Made by a program: the position numbers and the translations under genes. Shown one piece after another: positions 6,399-11,694 of a stretch of DNA of 11,954 nt. The stretch is from Hadesarchaea archaeon (GTDB lineage: Archaea; Hadarchaeota; Hadarchaeia; Hadarchaeales; Hadarchaeaceae). Numbering within the stretch: position 1 is the first letter of the stretch; each line of letters opens with the position of its first letter. The DNA lies in contig JAGMBM010000170.1 of NCBI GenBank assembly GCA_023129675.1, positions 1 through 11,954 of the forward strand. The letters run 5' to 3'. The notes under the pieces were generated by a model. It was given only the letters and a program-made list of their open reading frames with translations. It did not search any database and was not told where the DNA came from.

Positions 6399-7334
6399 AT
6401 GTGGCCACCCGAATGGTTGATCGAAAAATACCTCGAAACACGTGATCTAGTCGGGGGGAGCTTCGACAAGGATGAGATCGTCAAGCAATGGAACGTGGAC
6501 AGGAATTACGCTGGGGTGGCACTACACCAGATGCGGAATACCCTGCTCCTGGATAGGGTGGGTAGGGGGCGCTACTCCCCAGTACCGCTAGAAAAATGGG
6601 TGTCCATTTGTTCGTTCGCCCTGCAACACCCACAAATTCGGGATGAGTTCCGCGAGCTCCTCAGGGACATGGTAAATGAGGTCGAGGTGGTTATTTTCTA
6701 TGGTTCGCGCGCGCGAGGCGAGAAGGATAAACTCAGCGATTGGGATCTCCTCCTCGTCGTTAAGTCGAGGAAGGCGAGGGACAAAATGCGCCTTAAACTC
6801 GAGCAGATCTACGAAAAAAATCCTAGGTTCATCCCCGAGGTTCTATCGCTGAAAGATGTAAATTTGGCCATGAGCGAAGCCCCGTTATTTCTGAAACTTG
6901 TGGCGCGCGAAGGAAAGGTCGTTTTCGATGGGGCGGGAATCGTGAAGCAGATTGAGATTGCGAAGGTGTCAAAAGGGCACCTTCTCCGCGAGCTCAAAAT
7001 CGCGAAGGAAAATATCTTGAAGGGCATGGCCCGCTGCAGCGACAAAATCTTTAGGCCGGCTGAATCCTGCTATTTCATCTTCCGCGGCGTCCATAAGGTC
7101 GGACTCGTCAACCTGGCGATGGATAGCGCCATCTCGAGTGAAGCTCTCTCTCGCGAGGTCGATTTGGCATTCTCAGAGTTTGGAGGTCTAAAACAGGTGT
7201 ATAGGGCATTCAAAATTAATCGCAGAAAGGCCGAGTTGCCTAAGGAGAAAATAGAAAAGCTCATCACGAGAGCGATCGCTTACTGGGAATGCACGGCCGA
7301 AAAGGTGAAGAAGTGGGGAAGAAAAACAGGATAA
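6399..7334 (+). CDS. Winged-helix + nucleotidyltransferase (MNT) + possible HEPN protein, 311 aa
   Basis: Three parts are visible. Residues 1-65 look like a winged-helix domain (FDKDEIVKQWNVDRNYAGVALHQM, then LLLDRVGRGRYSP). Residues 95-185 are a minimal nucleotidyltransferase of the pol-beta fold, with GSRARGE (102-108) and SDWD (113-116) giving the nucleotide-binding Gly-Ser and the metal-binding Asp pair. Residues 190-311 are helical (HLLRELKIAKENILKGM, SCYFIFRGVHKVGLVNLA) and resemble a HEPN domain. In HEPN-MNT toxin-antitoxin pairs the MNT protein AMPylates and silences the HEPN RNase; here both would sit on one chain. No Rx4-6H RNase motif is clear. ATG 6399 is chosen over TTG 6387 because a TATA-like TTAATAAAT (about 6358-6367) would start transcription near 6390. 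The next gene overlaps its end. Confidence 0.72.
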   Translation: MWPPEWLIEKYLETRDLVGGSFDKDEIVKQWNVDRNYAGVALHQMRNTLLLDRVGRGRYSPVPLEKWVSICSFALQHPQIRDEFRELLRDMVNEVEVVIFYGSRARGEKDKLSDWDLLLVVKSRKARDKMRLKLEQIYEKNPRFIPEVLSLKDVNLAMSEAPLFLKLVAREGKVVFDGAGIVKQIEIAKVSKGHLLRELKIAKENILKGMARCSDKIFRPAESCYFIFRGVHKVGLVNLAMDSAISSEALSREVDLAFSEFGGLKQVYRAFKINRRKAELPKEKIEKLITRAIAYWECTAEKVKKWGRKTG

Positions 7335-7576
7335 AGAAACCGAGCGCTCTGCTAGCACAAGCGAAAGCCCATGAGCTATATGTGCGCCGGCTGGGAAAAT
7401 TTGTCTCATCGGAAGTGGTGAAACATTGGGTGGGGGAGCGAGAGCGACACTTAAAAGAAGCCGAAAAGCGGATGGAAGGTTTGCCACCGGCTTATCTGGA
7501 GGAAATAGATCGCGAAAGCGACGAGCAAGCGCGAAAAATGTATGAGAAAAAGAGAAAGGAAATCGCCCCTTTTTAG
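7313..7576 (+). CDS. Small basic helical protein (87 aa), translationally coupled to the MNT gene
   Basis: Not a family I recognise. The preferred start is GTG 7313, with GGTGA at 7304-7308 just four bases upstream, inside the end of the nucleotidyltransferase gene (22-nt overlap); an ATG at 7289 would add eight residues. The product is charged and almost wholly helical: KPSALLAQAKAHELYVRRLG, then VVKHWVGERERHLKEAEKRM, then a C-terminal run rich in Lys, Glu and Arg (KMYEKKRKEI). No cysteines, no membrane segment. The overlap argues for a product that works with the MNT protein, for example as a partner subunit. A T-rich AT tract follows the stop before tRNA-like fragment 3. Confidence 0.6.
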   Translation: MGKKNRIKKPSALLAQAKAHELYVRRLGKFVSSEVVKHWVGERERHLKEAEKRMEGLPPAYLEEIDRESDEQARKMYEKKRKEIAPF

Positions 7577-7601
7577 TAGATTAACTATTCATTAATTTAA
7601 A

Positions 7602-7628
7602 GGTGCGGCCAGCGGGATTCGAACCCAC
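7602..7628 (-). other. tRNA 3'-end-like fragment 3 (well-formed T-arm)
   Basis: The reverse strand reads GTGGG-TTCGAAT-CCCGC, a full T-arm (five pairs, one wobble, canonical loop), then acceptor strand TGGCCGC and ACC. This is the best preserved of the four fragments. The bases upstream (to about 7641) may keep part of a variable region, but beyond that the sequence is the truncated HhH gene copy, and no matching 5' acceptor strand (GCGGCCA) is found within tRNA distance. The join with the HhH copy is at 7644/7645. Confidence 0.55.
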
Positions 7629-7641
7629 GCAGGGAGCTGGA

Positions 7642-7764
7642 TTAGCGCTTGGCGAAAAACATCGATGCCAGGAACCACTTGAACCGGTCCCGGGGCTTCC
7701 GCAGGTCCAGGCCCAGCTCGCGCGAGTAGCTGGGGATCCGGGAGAGCTTGCGCTCGAGCTCCAT
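7642..7764 (-). pseudogene. Truncated second copy of the HhH gene (first 40 codons)
   Basis: Starting at the ATG at 7764, the reading frame repeats residues 1-40 of the HhH protein at 5308-5916 with a single change (MFFAKR for MLFAKR), then meets TAA as the sequence switches to tRNA-like fragment 3. The Shine-Dalgarno GGTGA of the intact gene is GGTGC here. It is the broken end of the 166-bp duplication and is not expected to make a useful protein. Confidence 0.85.
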
Positions 7765-7810
7765 GGGCACCCAATGTTTGATTGACCTTGCGGTGATTAA
7801 GGGCAGCGTT
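7645..7810. repeat. 166-bp direct repeat, copy B
   Basis: Copy of 5797-5962, same orientation, without gaps, about 7 mismatches. The left edge coincides with the end of tRNA-like fragment 3. The right edge (7810) is followed by unrelated sequence. Confidence 0.9.
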
Positions 7811-7860
7811 TGTCAGTGTGCTAAGAGCTGGCGTGAAAAAACAAATTGGTGAGGTCGACT

Positions 7861-8088
7861 TCACGCGTCCAGAGCTTTGACTCTCTCAGCGGATACCTCG
7901 ATTTGGTCCAGATTTTTCGCGGCTTCCCTGATCCCCTCGATCATCGTAGCTACTCCCGGAGGATACCACTCCTCCCCGCACCGCGTGCAAACCAGTACGG
8001 GCACCCCTTTGATCGAGACATCGCCCGTGCGTTCCTGCTTGTACTCAAGGCGCGTTTTTCCGCCGCATCTGCATGGGTATGCTCTCAT
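7861..8088 (-). CDS. YgiT-type zinc-finger protein (antitoxin-like), 75 aa
   Basis: The start ATG (8088) overlaps the stop of the DUF4258 gene by four bases and has GGAGGA upstream. Two cysteine pairs, CRC (residues 6-8) and CTRC (about 34-37), frame a small zinc ribbon with the typical VPVLVCTRCGEEWYPPGV sequence of MqsA/YgiT N-terminal domains. A helical tail (ATMIEGIREAAKNL) follows. MqsA proper has a C-terminal helix-turn-helix domain, absent here. In MqsRA-like and DUF4258 pairs the zinc protein is the antitoxin, made from the same mRNA after the toxin. The first pair is CxC rather than the CxxC of the paralog at 11162-11374. Confidence 0.78.
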   Translation of the reverse strand: MRAYPCRCGGKTRLEYKQERTGDVSIKGVPVLVCTRCGEEWYPPGVATMIEGIREAAKNLDQIEVSAERVKALDA

Positions 8089-8393
8089 TTTCTTTTCCTC
8101 CTCGTGAAAGTCGGATCCCACCTCGCTGGGTCTGGTACATATATGGTCACGAGATAACATAAATTTTCCCTCGGAGACAGGACTACTTGTACGGGTTTTC
8201 CATCAACGAGGACGAGAACCAACGCGCTCTCACCGTAGGGGTCTTGGGGATAATGCTCGACCAAGACAAATTCTTTTCTGAGCGCGTCCTCCAGCATGGA
8301 TTCGCTTATGTTTTCGTCCTCCGCCTCCCTTCGAGCGTGCCTGCGCCAGATGATAGTCCTTAACGATGCTTTTATCCTCTCGACGATCGCCAA
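8085..8393 (-). CDS. DUF4258-family protein (toxin-like), 102 aa
   Basis: Starts at TTG 8393 (reading MAIVERIKASL), 12 nt below a CACCCAAAGCC element that also precedes the paralog at 11371-11682, which supports this start. A helical N-terminus is followed by the conserved core EHYPQDPYGESALVLVLVDGKPVQVVLS and the C-terminal strand YLVTIYVPDPARW, as in DUF4258 proteins, which are RelE/BrnT-like small folds often paired with YgiT-type zinc proteins. The likely role is an RNA-targeting toxin, but the histidine usual near the start of the fold is not clearly placed. The tail is very basic (RRKRK). Paired with the gene at 7861-8088. Confidence 0.75.
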   Translation of the reverse strand: MAIVERIKASLRTIIWRRHARREAEDENISESMLEDALRKEFVLVEHYPQDPYGESALVLVLVDGKPVQVVLSPRENLCYLVTIYVPDPARWDPTFTRRKRK

Positions 8394-8404
8394 CTGCCCG
8401 CCGA

Positions 8405-8431
8405 GGCTTTGGGTGGGGCTTTGCTCCTAAA
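8405..8431. promoter_or_regulatory. CACCCAAAGCC element plus inverted TGCTCCTAAA unit upstream of the first DUF4258 gene
   Basis: Reverse-strand CACCCAAAGCC (8415-8405) sits 12 nt before the TTG start, as at 11695-11705 for the paralog. At the paralog a TATA box lies 25 nt upstream of the likely transcription start; at this locus the equivalent place is occupied by TTTAGGAGCA (8431-8422 region), so the box has been lost or replaced by a repeat unit in opposite orientation to those at 8447-8479. Confidence 0.45.
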
Positions 8432-8446
8432 CCCATGTTTTTCACC

Positions 8447-8479
8447 GACTTTAGGAGCAAGAACAAGACTTTAGGAGCA
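8447..8479 (-). repeat. Phased TGCTCCTAAAGTC element, copy 2
   Basis: Two perfect reverse-strand units TGCTCCTAAAGTC (8479-8467 and 8459-8447), 20 nt apart, matching units 2 and 3 of the copy at 10167-10217. The first unit expected 18 nt further upstream is degenerate, and only a weak TATA (CTTAAGTTAAC region, about 8505) is seen. The element lies in the leader region of the DUF4258/YgiT pair. Confidence 0.6.
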
Positions 8480-8544
8480 GTTTCACATGAAAAGTAGGTT
8501 CTGTTAACTTAAGTGGGTCTGGTTTTCTGAGTTTTGAAAGGGGT

Positions 8545-8553
8545 TCTATAAAC
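8545..8553 (+). promoter_or_regulatory. TATA box of the NOG1-aIF5A operon
   Basis: TCTATAAAC lies about 28 nt upstream of the first unit of the repeat array at 8574, so a leader of about 100 nt containing the whole array is expected before the NOG1 start at 8674. Confidence 0.5.
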
Positions 8554-8573
8554 TTGTCGGGGTTTGAGGGCTT

Positions 8574-8622
8574 GGCACCCAAAGTCTCGTTTGCACCTAA
8601 AGTCAGTTCTTCACCTAAGACC
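8574..8622 (+). repeat. Phased GCACCYAAAGTC element in the NOG1 leader, copy 3
   Basis: Forward-strand units GGCACCCAAAGTC (8574-8586), TGCACCTAAAGTC (8592-8604) and a weaker TCACCTAAGACC (8611-8622), with unit starts 18 and 19 nt apart. The units differ from the other copies mainly at one base (GCACC for GCTCC) but keep the phasing and the distance to TATA. This copy precedes a housekeeping operon, so the signal is not confined to toxin-antitoxin genes. Confidence 0.55.
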
Positions 8623-8673
8623 TAAATGCTCAATTGCTATCTGCTCTGAACAACTAAACAGGTTGGTGCACCC

Positions 8674-9657
8674 TTGGCAAAAAAGCTTGAGTTTAGAAGG
8701 CTTCCAGCCGCTCCAAGCCCCGATGAGCTCCTGACCAGAGCATTTAGGCGGGCATCGAGGGCAGCTGATGCCCTGCGAGCGAAAAGGAAACCTATTACGA
8801 TCGCCAAGCTGCGAGAGGCCGAGCGCATCAGGGTGATGAGCCAGACCATCAGAAAAACCTTGACAAAGCTCGTCACGGCTACGCCATCGCTCTCCAACCT
8901 GCCTCCTTTTTATAAAGAGCTCGTGGCCGCCTTGGTGAACGTAGATGACGTGCGGAAGTCGCTCGGAGCTATTGATGGCACCGCTAAAATAATAAGGAGG
9001 CTTGAGCGCGAGCACATTCGAAGACTTCGAGCTGTGAGCTCACTTGATGGGACATCCGCCATCCGAAGGCAGGCTTACGGCCGAATCTCCTCCACCGTGA
9101 GGCGAGCGAGCGATCATCTGGCGATCCTGCGGGAGGCGGAGGGAAAGCTAGCTGATATCCCATCCGTCTTCATTGAAATGTCGACCATAGTCATAGCGGG
9201 CTACCCGAACGTGGGTAAGACGATGTTACTTCGGCGGCTCACAGGCTCAGAGCCAAAGATAGCCCCTTATCCCTTCACCACCAAGGGGCTGAATCTGGGA
9301 TATTTTGAGCGCGGGTACAAGCGCTACCAGATCATCGACACGCCCGGGCTACTCGATCGACCGCTGGAGGAGCGTAACCCCGTCGAGCGGCAAGCCATAG
9401 CCGCGCTTCGCCACCTCGCGGATGTCGTGGTTTTCATGCTGGATCCATCCGGAACCTGCGGTTATGATTTCGAGCGCCAGCTTCACCTGCTTGAGGATAT
9501 CCGAAAGACATTCTCGAACGTCATAGTGGTGATAAACAAGACTGATTTGCTCGATGAGCAGCGGGTGCGAGAGGTTCAAGAATTATGCAAAGACGCCATT
9601 TTCATATCTGCAGCGACGGGCCAAGGGATACCAGAGCTCGAGAAGATCAAAATCTAG
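8674..9657 (+). CDS. nog1: NOG1-family ribosome-assembly GTPase, 327 aa
   Basis: An N-terminal helical domain (residues 1-165, rich in Arg, Lys and Ala) is followed by an OBG/NOG1-type G domain. G1 is GYPNVGKT (about 175-182), the switch region has APYPFTTKGLNLG, G3 is DTPG, G4 is NKTD, and a G5-like SAA precedes the C-terminus. In archaea and eukaryotes NOG1 binds the large ribosomal subunit precursor near the peptide exit tunnel during assembly. Length matches archaeal members, which lack the long eukaryotic tail. The start is TTG 8674, with GGTG 5 nt upstream; no ATG is in frame nearby. aIF5A follows 12 nt later, so ribosome assembly and elongation genes share a transcript. Confidence 0.93.
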   Translation: MAKKLEFRRLPAAPSPDELLTRAFRRASRAADALRAKRKPITIAKLREAERIRVMSQTIRKTLTKLVTATPSLSNLPPFYKELVAALVNVDDVRKSLGAIDGTAKIIRRLEREHIRRLRAVSSLDGTSAIRRQAYGRISSTVRRASDHLAILREAEGKLADIPSVFIEMSTIVIAGYPNVGKTMLLRRLTGSEPKIAPYPFTTKGLNLGYFERGYKRYQIIDTPGLLDRPLEERNPVERQAIAALRHLADVVVFMLDPSGTCGYDFERQLHLLEDIRKTFSNVIVVINKTDLLDEQRVREVQELCKDAIFISAATGQGIPELEKIKI

Positions 9658-9669
9658 AAAGGAGTTTTG

Positions 9670-10062
9670 ATGATGAGGAAGATGACCGAAGTCGGAAAAT
9701 TAAAGGAGGGGCGTTTCATCATAATCGACGACGAGCCCTGCCGCATCGTGGGCTTCTTCTCCTCAGCGCCCAAGAAGGATGGGCACGCGGAGGTGAAGGT
9801 CGGCGCGATAGGCATTTTCGACTCCCAGAAGCGAAGCATGATTTGCCCTGCCAGCACCAAGGTGTGGGTGCCGATAATCGAGCGGGGCAGCGCCCAGGTG
9901 CTCGCGGTCGTGGCGAACAACGCCCAGCTCATGGATTTGACGACCTATGAGACATTCGAGCTTCCTATCCCCATGACCCTCCGCGGTGAGGTTCGCGAGG
10001 GTGTAGAGGTCGAGTACATTCAGGCGTTAGGTCGAAGGAAAATTGAGCGGGTGAAAAGTTAA
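9670..10062 (+). CDS. eif5a: Translation factor aIF5A with altered hypusine loop, about 130 aa
   Basis: A complete aIF5A: N-terminal SH3-like domain (VGKLKEGRFIIIDDEPCRIVGF), the loop that carries hypusine, the AIGIFDSQKRS strand, and a C-terminal OB-fold (VPIIERGSAQVLAV, NAQLMDLTTYETFELPIP, EGVEVEYIQALGRRKIERV). aIF5A relieves ribosome stalling and assists termination. The loop reads SAPKKDGHAE where archaeal proteins usually have SKPGKHGSAK: the modified Lys is kept, but the flanking Gly is Lys and the His is Asp. GGAG at 9661-9664 fits the ATG at 9670 or the one at 9673; TTG 9667 is too close. Located 12 nt after NOG1. Identity certain; modification state unknown. Confidence 0.95.
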   Translation: MMRKMTEVGKLKEGRFIIIDDEPCRIVGFFSSAPKKDGHAEVKVGAIGIFDSQKRSMICPASTKVWVPIIERGSAQVLAVVANNAQLMDLTTYETFELPIPMTLRGEVREGVEVEYIQALGRRKIERVKS

Positions 10063-10152
10063 AAAGCCCGTCCACATCCATGTCATAAAATACTCGATAC
10101 TGCCGATGTCCTCCCCTATCCGCGCGACCGCCTGATAATTTCGAGCAATGAC

Positions 10153-10157
10153 TTTTT
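10153..10157 (+). terminator. Oligo-T stop candidate for the NOG1-aIF5A transcript
   Basis: A CTTTTT run about 90 nt after the aIF5A stop is the first oligo-T tract on the forward strand, and lies just before the convergent repeat element at 10167. No hairpin is seen; weak call. Confidence 0.25.
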
Positions 10158-10166
10158 AAACAGGCC

Positions 10167-10217
10167 GACTTTAGGAGCAAAAATCAGACTTTAGGAGCAG
10201 AAGCTATTTTAGGAGCA
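10167..10217 (-). repeat. Phased TGCTCCTAAAGTC element, copy 4 (most complete)
   Basis: Reverse-strand units TGCTCCTAAAAT (10217-10206), TGCTCCTAAAGTC (10199-10187) and TGCTCCTAAAGTC (10179-10167), with starts 18 and 20 nt apart. The upstream CTTATAAA (10245-10238) places the expected transcription start at the first unit. No protein gene follows on this strand before the 3' end of aIF5A, so a transcript would be a short RNA or antisense to aIF5A. Confidence 0.65.
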
Positions 10218-10219
10218 AA

Positions 10220-10245
10220 GCCTTTGGGTGGAAGTTCTTTATAAG
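10220..10245 (-). promoter_or_regulatory. TATA box plus CACCCAAAGGC promoter element
   Basis: Reverse-strand CTTATAAAG followed by CACCCAAAGGC is alike at about 20 of 25 positions to the promoter of the DUF4258/YgiT operon at 11695-11720, with the same spacing. Here it leads into repeat copy 4 instead of a gene, and may be a promoter left after loss of a toxin-antitoxin module, or one for a small RNA. Confidence 0.5.
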
Positions 10246-10256
10246 CGGGCAAAATC

Positions 10257-10313
10257 ACCCGACGATTGGAATCGGCAGCGAGTGCGGAATCTGGTGCTTT
10301 GTCGTCGGCGGGT
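10257..10313. other. Hairpin-forming stretch in a 590-bp gene-poor gap
   Basis: CCGACGA (10259-10265) and TCGTCGG (10302-10308) are perfect inverted copies around 36 bases, and the stem can extend with a bulged C. The forward-strand TTTATAAG at 10238-10245 lies at promoter distance. It could be a small structured RNA. The gap 10063-10649 otherwise holds the repeat element at 10167 and a protein fragment at 10371-10622. Confidence 0.3.
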
Positions 10314-10370
10314 AGGGAATGACAACCAGAGAGTATGTGTTAAATAAGGGGATAAGGTTAAAATTGTGCT

Positions 10371-10622
10371 TTACCTAGAAATTCTTTTCTCATGTTGTTT
10401 TAAAAGCAGATATACTAGTTTTTTAGGCACCTTTTTCCAAACAGATGTCGGAATATGCATCTTTTCCCACATATCTCGGACCAGAGGCTCCTGTCCCGGA
10501 GGATAGATTTGTGTCTTGAATTTCAAAATAAAGTTGTTATAATGCTTCATCCGCTCAAATTGGGTAGCTGGTGCGTTTTTAAAATCCACAAAGGGATCAG
10601 GCCGAGGAACATCGTTAGCTGG
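10371..10622 (-). pseudogene. Orphan C-terminal-like protein fragment
   Basis: The reverse frame is open from after TGA at 10625 to TAA at 10371, about 84 codons, and the composition looks protein-like: RPDPFVDFKNAPATQFERM, then QIYPPGQEPLVRDMWEKM and PKKLVYLLLKQHEKRI. The only starts are GTG 10589 or a later ATG (M14), and neither has a Shine-Dalgarno sequence. The similarity of the reading frame to real protein beyond the possible starts suggests the tail of a longer lost gene. I do not recognise the family. A small expressed protein is possible. Confidence 0.4.
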
Positions 10623-10649
10623 TCATACGCCCGCCAACGACTTGGATCC

Positions 10650-11108
10650 TTAGACCTCGATTACCATCCGACGCCTTGACAGCAGTTTGATTATGGCCTT
10701 TTGCCTGGGCTCGATGTCCATCTTCCGCACCACATCCTTTGGCAGGTAGATACCCAACCGCTCCCCGCCAAGCGTGGTTATCGTGCACTCGTACCCTCCA
10801 GGCACCCGCTCCTCAAGCACGCGCTCGATGATTCCGCTCGAACGGAGGTCGTACGCCTGATCGCTGCAATTCCTGCACCGCGTCCCCGTTAGGCCCGTTA
10901 TCACCACGCGCTCCCCCGTTCGGTAGCTCTCGTAGACCAAGTCGTCAGCGTAATCCATGGTCGGCTGGTTGCACACCGGGCAGATTCCGCCCCGCACCCC
11001 TTTCAGCGGGCTCTCCTTTCGCGCGTCAGCCTTTGCGAGCAGCCGGCGCACCTCCTCCATTTCCTCCTTTGTCACGACATGGATCTCTTCATCTCTAGGC
11101 CTTTCCAT
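10650..11108 (-). CDS. YgiT-type zinc-finger + AbrB/SpoVT fusion (antitoxin/regulator), 152 aa
   Basis: Residues 1-40 are charged and helical (VVTKEEMEEVRRLLAKADAR). A zinc domain of MqsA/YgiT type follows: CPVC at about 43-46, and CRNCSDQAYD about 34 residues later. The C-terminal 48 residues form an AbrB-type swapped-hairpin DNA-binding domain (ITTLGGERLGIYLPKDVVRKM, KAIIKLLSRRRMVIEV). Such proteins usually neutralise a toxin and repress their own operon. Two in-frame ATGs lie at 11114 and 11108; GGAGGA abuts the first and is correctly spaced (about 6 nt) for the second, so 11108 is chosen. It lies 53 nt after the YgiT gene at 11162-11374, same strand, and could be the third gene of that operon. 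No separate toxin gene follows it. Confidence 0.8.
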   Translation of the reverse strand: MERPRDEEIHVVTKEEMEEVRRLLAKADARKESPLKGVRGGICPVCNQPTMDYADDLVYESYRTGERVVITGLTGTRCRNCSDQAYDLRSSGIIERVLEERVPGGYECTITTLGGERLGIYLPKDVVRKMDIEPRQKAIIKLLSRRRMVIEV

Positions 11109-11161
11109 CTTCATTCCTCCTCTCCGAACGCGGTCACCACGACCACGAGTTCGCCGCGGTT

Positions 11162-11374
11162 TCAGGCTTGAGCCAGCCCGGTCGATAACTCGTTCCTCTT
11201 TTGTTTGACGAAGTTAGCCACGGATTGAACAAAAGTCGCCGTGGAGGTGTCAAAATATCGCTCCCCGCATTTGGAGCAAACCTCGGCTGGGACCCTCTTC
11301 ACCACTACTCCAGCGATTTCGACATCTACGTTTTTAATATCAATTTGCCCTCCACAAACACGGCATTTTTTCAT
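11162..11374 (-). CDS. YgiT-type zinc-finger protein (antitoxin-like), 70 aa
   Basis: CRVCGG (Cys4, Cys7) and CSKCGERYFD (Cys33, Cys36) give the full CxxC...CxxC zinc ribbon of the YgiT family, with the usual VPAEVCSKCGE core, followed by a helix (VQSVANFVKQKRNEL). There is no HTH domain. The ATG overlaps the DUF4258 stop (ATGA, 11371-11374) and is preceded by GGAGGA. The junction is arranged exactly as at 8085-8088, so the two pairs are paralogous modules. The likely role is as antitoxin of the DUF4258 protein. Confidence 0.82.
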   Translation of the reverse strand: MKKCRVCGGQIDIKNVDVEIAGVVVKRVPAEVCSKCGERYFDTSTATFVQSVANFVKQKRNELSTGLAQA

Positions 11375-11682
11375 TTTATTTTCCTCCTAGTCTTGAAGTC
11401 CTCGCCCCACTCCTCTATGGTTGGGATATACACCGTGATTATTATAAGAATATCCTCGTGAGGCGCGCACGCGACATGAACTGGCACGCTCCTGACCCAA
11501 GTTAATATCAGACAGCTGTGGCCCCTTAGGTCATCGGGATAGTCCTCGACGAGCTTGAAACCGCTACGCATGGAATCACAAACGTCGTCTGCAGTCAGCC
11601 CTTCCTCAGCCTCTCGTTGTAAAGCGTGCAAGGTATGGCGAACGGTGTTTATCCGTCTTTTTATCTCATCAACTATGCTCAC
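11371..11682 (-). CDS. DUF4258-family protein (toxin-like), 103 aa
   Basis: GTG start at 11682 (MSIVDEIKRRINTVRHTLHAL), preceded by GGCGGGAG and 13 nt below the CACCCAAAGCC element. The core KLVEDYPDDLRGHSCLILTWVRSVPVHVACAPHEDILIIITVYIPTIEEW is typical of DUF4258, with a His in the N-terminal helix that is often present in the family and less clear in the paralog at 8085-8393. The two products share the end WDPTF/WGEDF-TRRK-K and the SIV/AIV-E-IK start, but are otherwise diverged, so the duplication is old or the modules came separately. Proposed activity is an RNA-targeting toxin, inferred from partner and fold family only. Confidence 0.8.
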   Translation of the reverse strand: MSIVDEIKRRINTVRHTLHALQREAEEGLTADDVCDSMRSGFKLVEDYPDDLRGHSCLILTWVRSVPVHVACAPHEDILIIITVYIPTIEEWGEDFKTRRKIK

Positions 11683-11694
11683 TTCTCCCGCCTA

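Noticed and set aside
7602..7690. Complete tRNA gene on the reverse strand
   Set aside because: Only the T-arm and acceptor strand are present. Upstream sequence is the truncated HhH gene, and no D-arm, anticodon arm or 5' acceptor strand could be found.
7592..7864. 90-residue reverse-strand open frame (and its near twin at 5786-6091)
   Set aside because: Both run out of frame through the duplicated HhH gene head. They are alike only because the DNA is duplicated, and the true frame is the one starting at 5916 and 7764.
9585..9950. 121-residue forward open frame overlapping NOG1 and aIF5A
   Set aside because: It is in a different frame from two certain genes, rich in Arg, Gly and His as GC-rich shadow frames are, with no family motif.
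10167..10217. C/D box small RNA (CTGA is present in one unit)
   Set aside because: No RTGATGA C box lies at a suitable distance on that strand, and the CTGA falls in the spacer of only two of the arrays.
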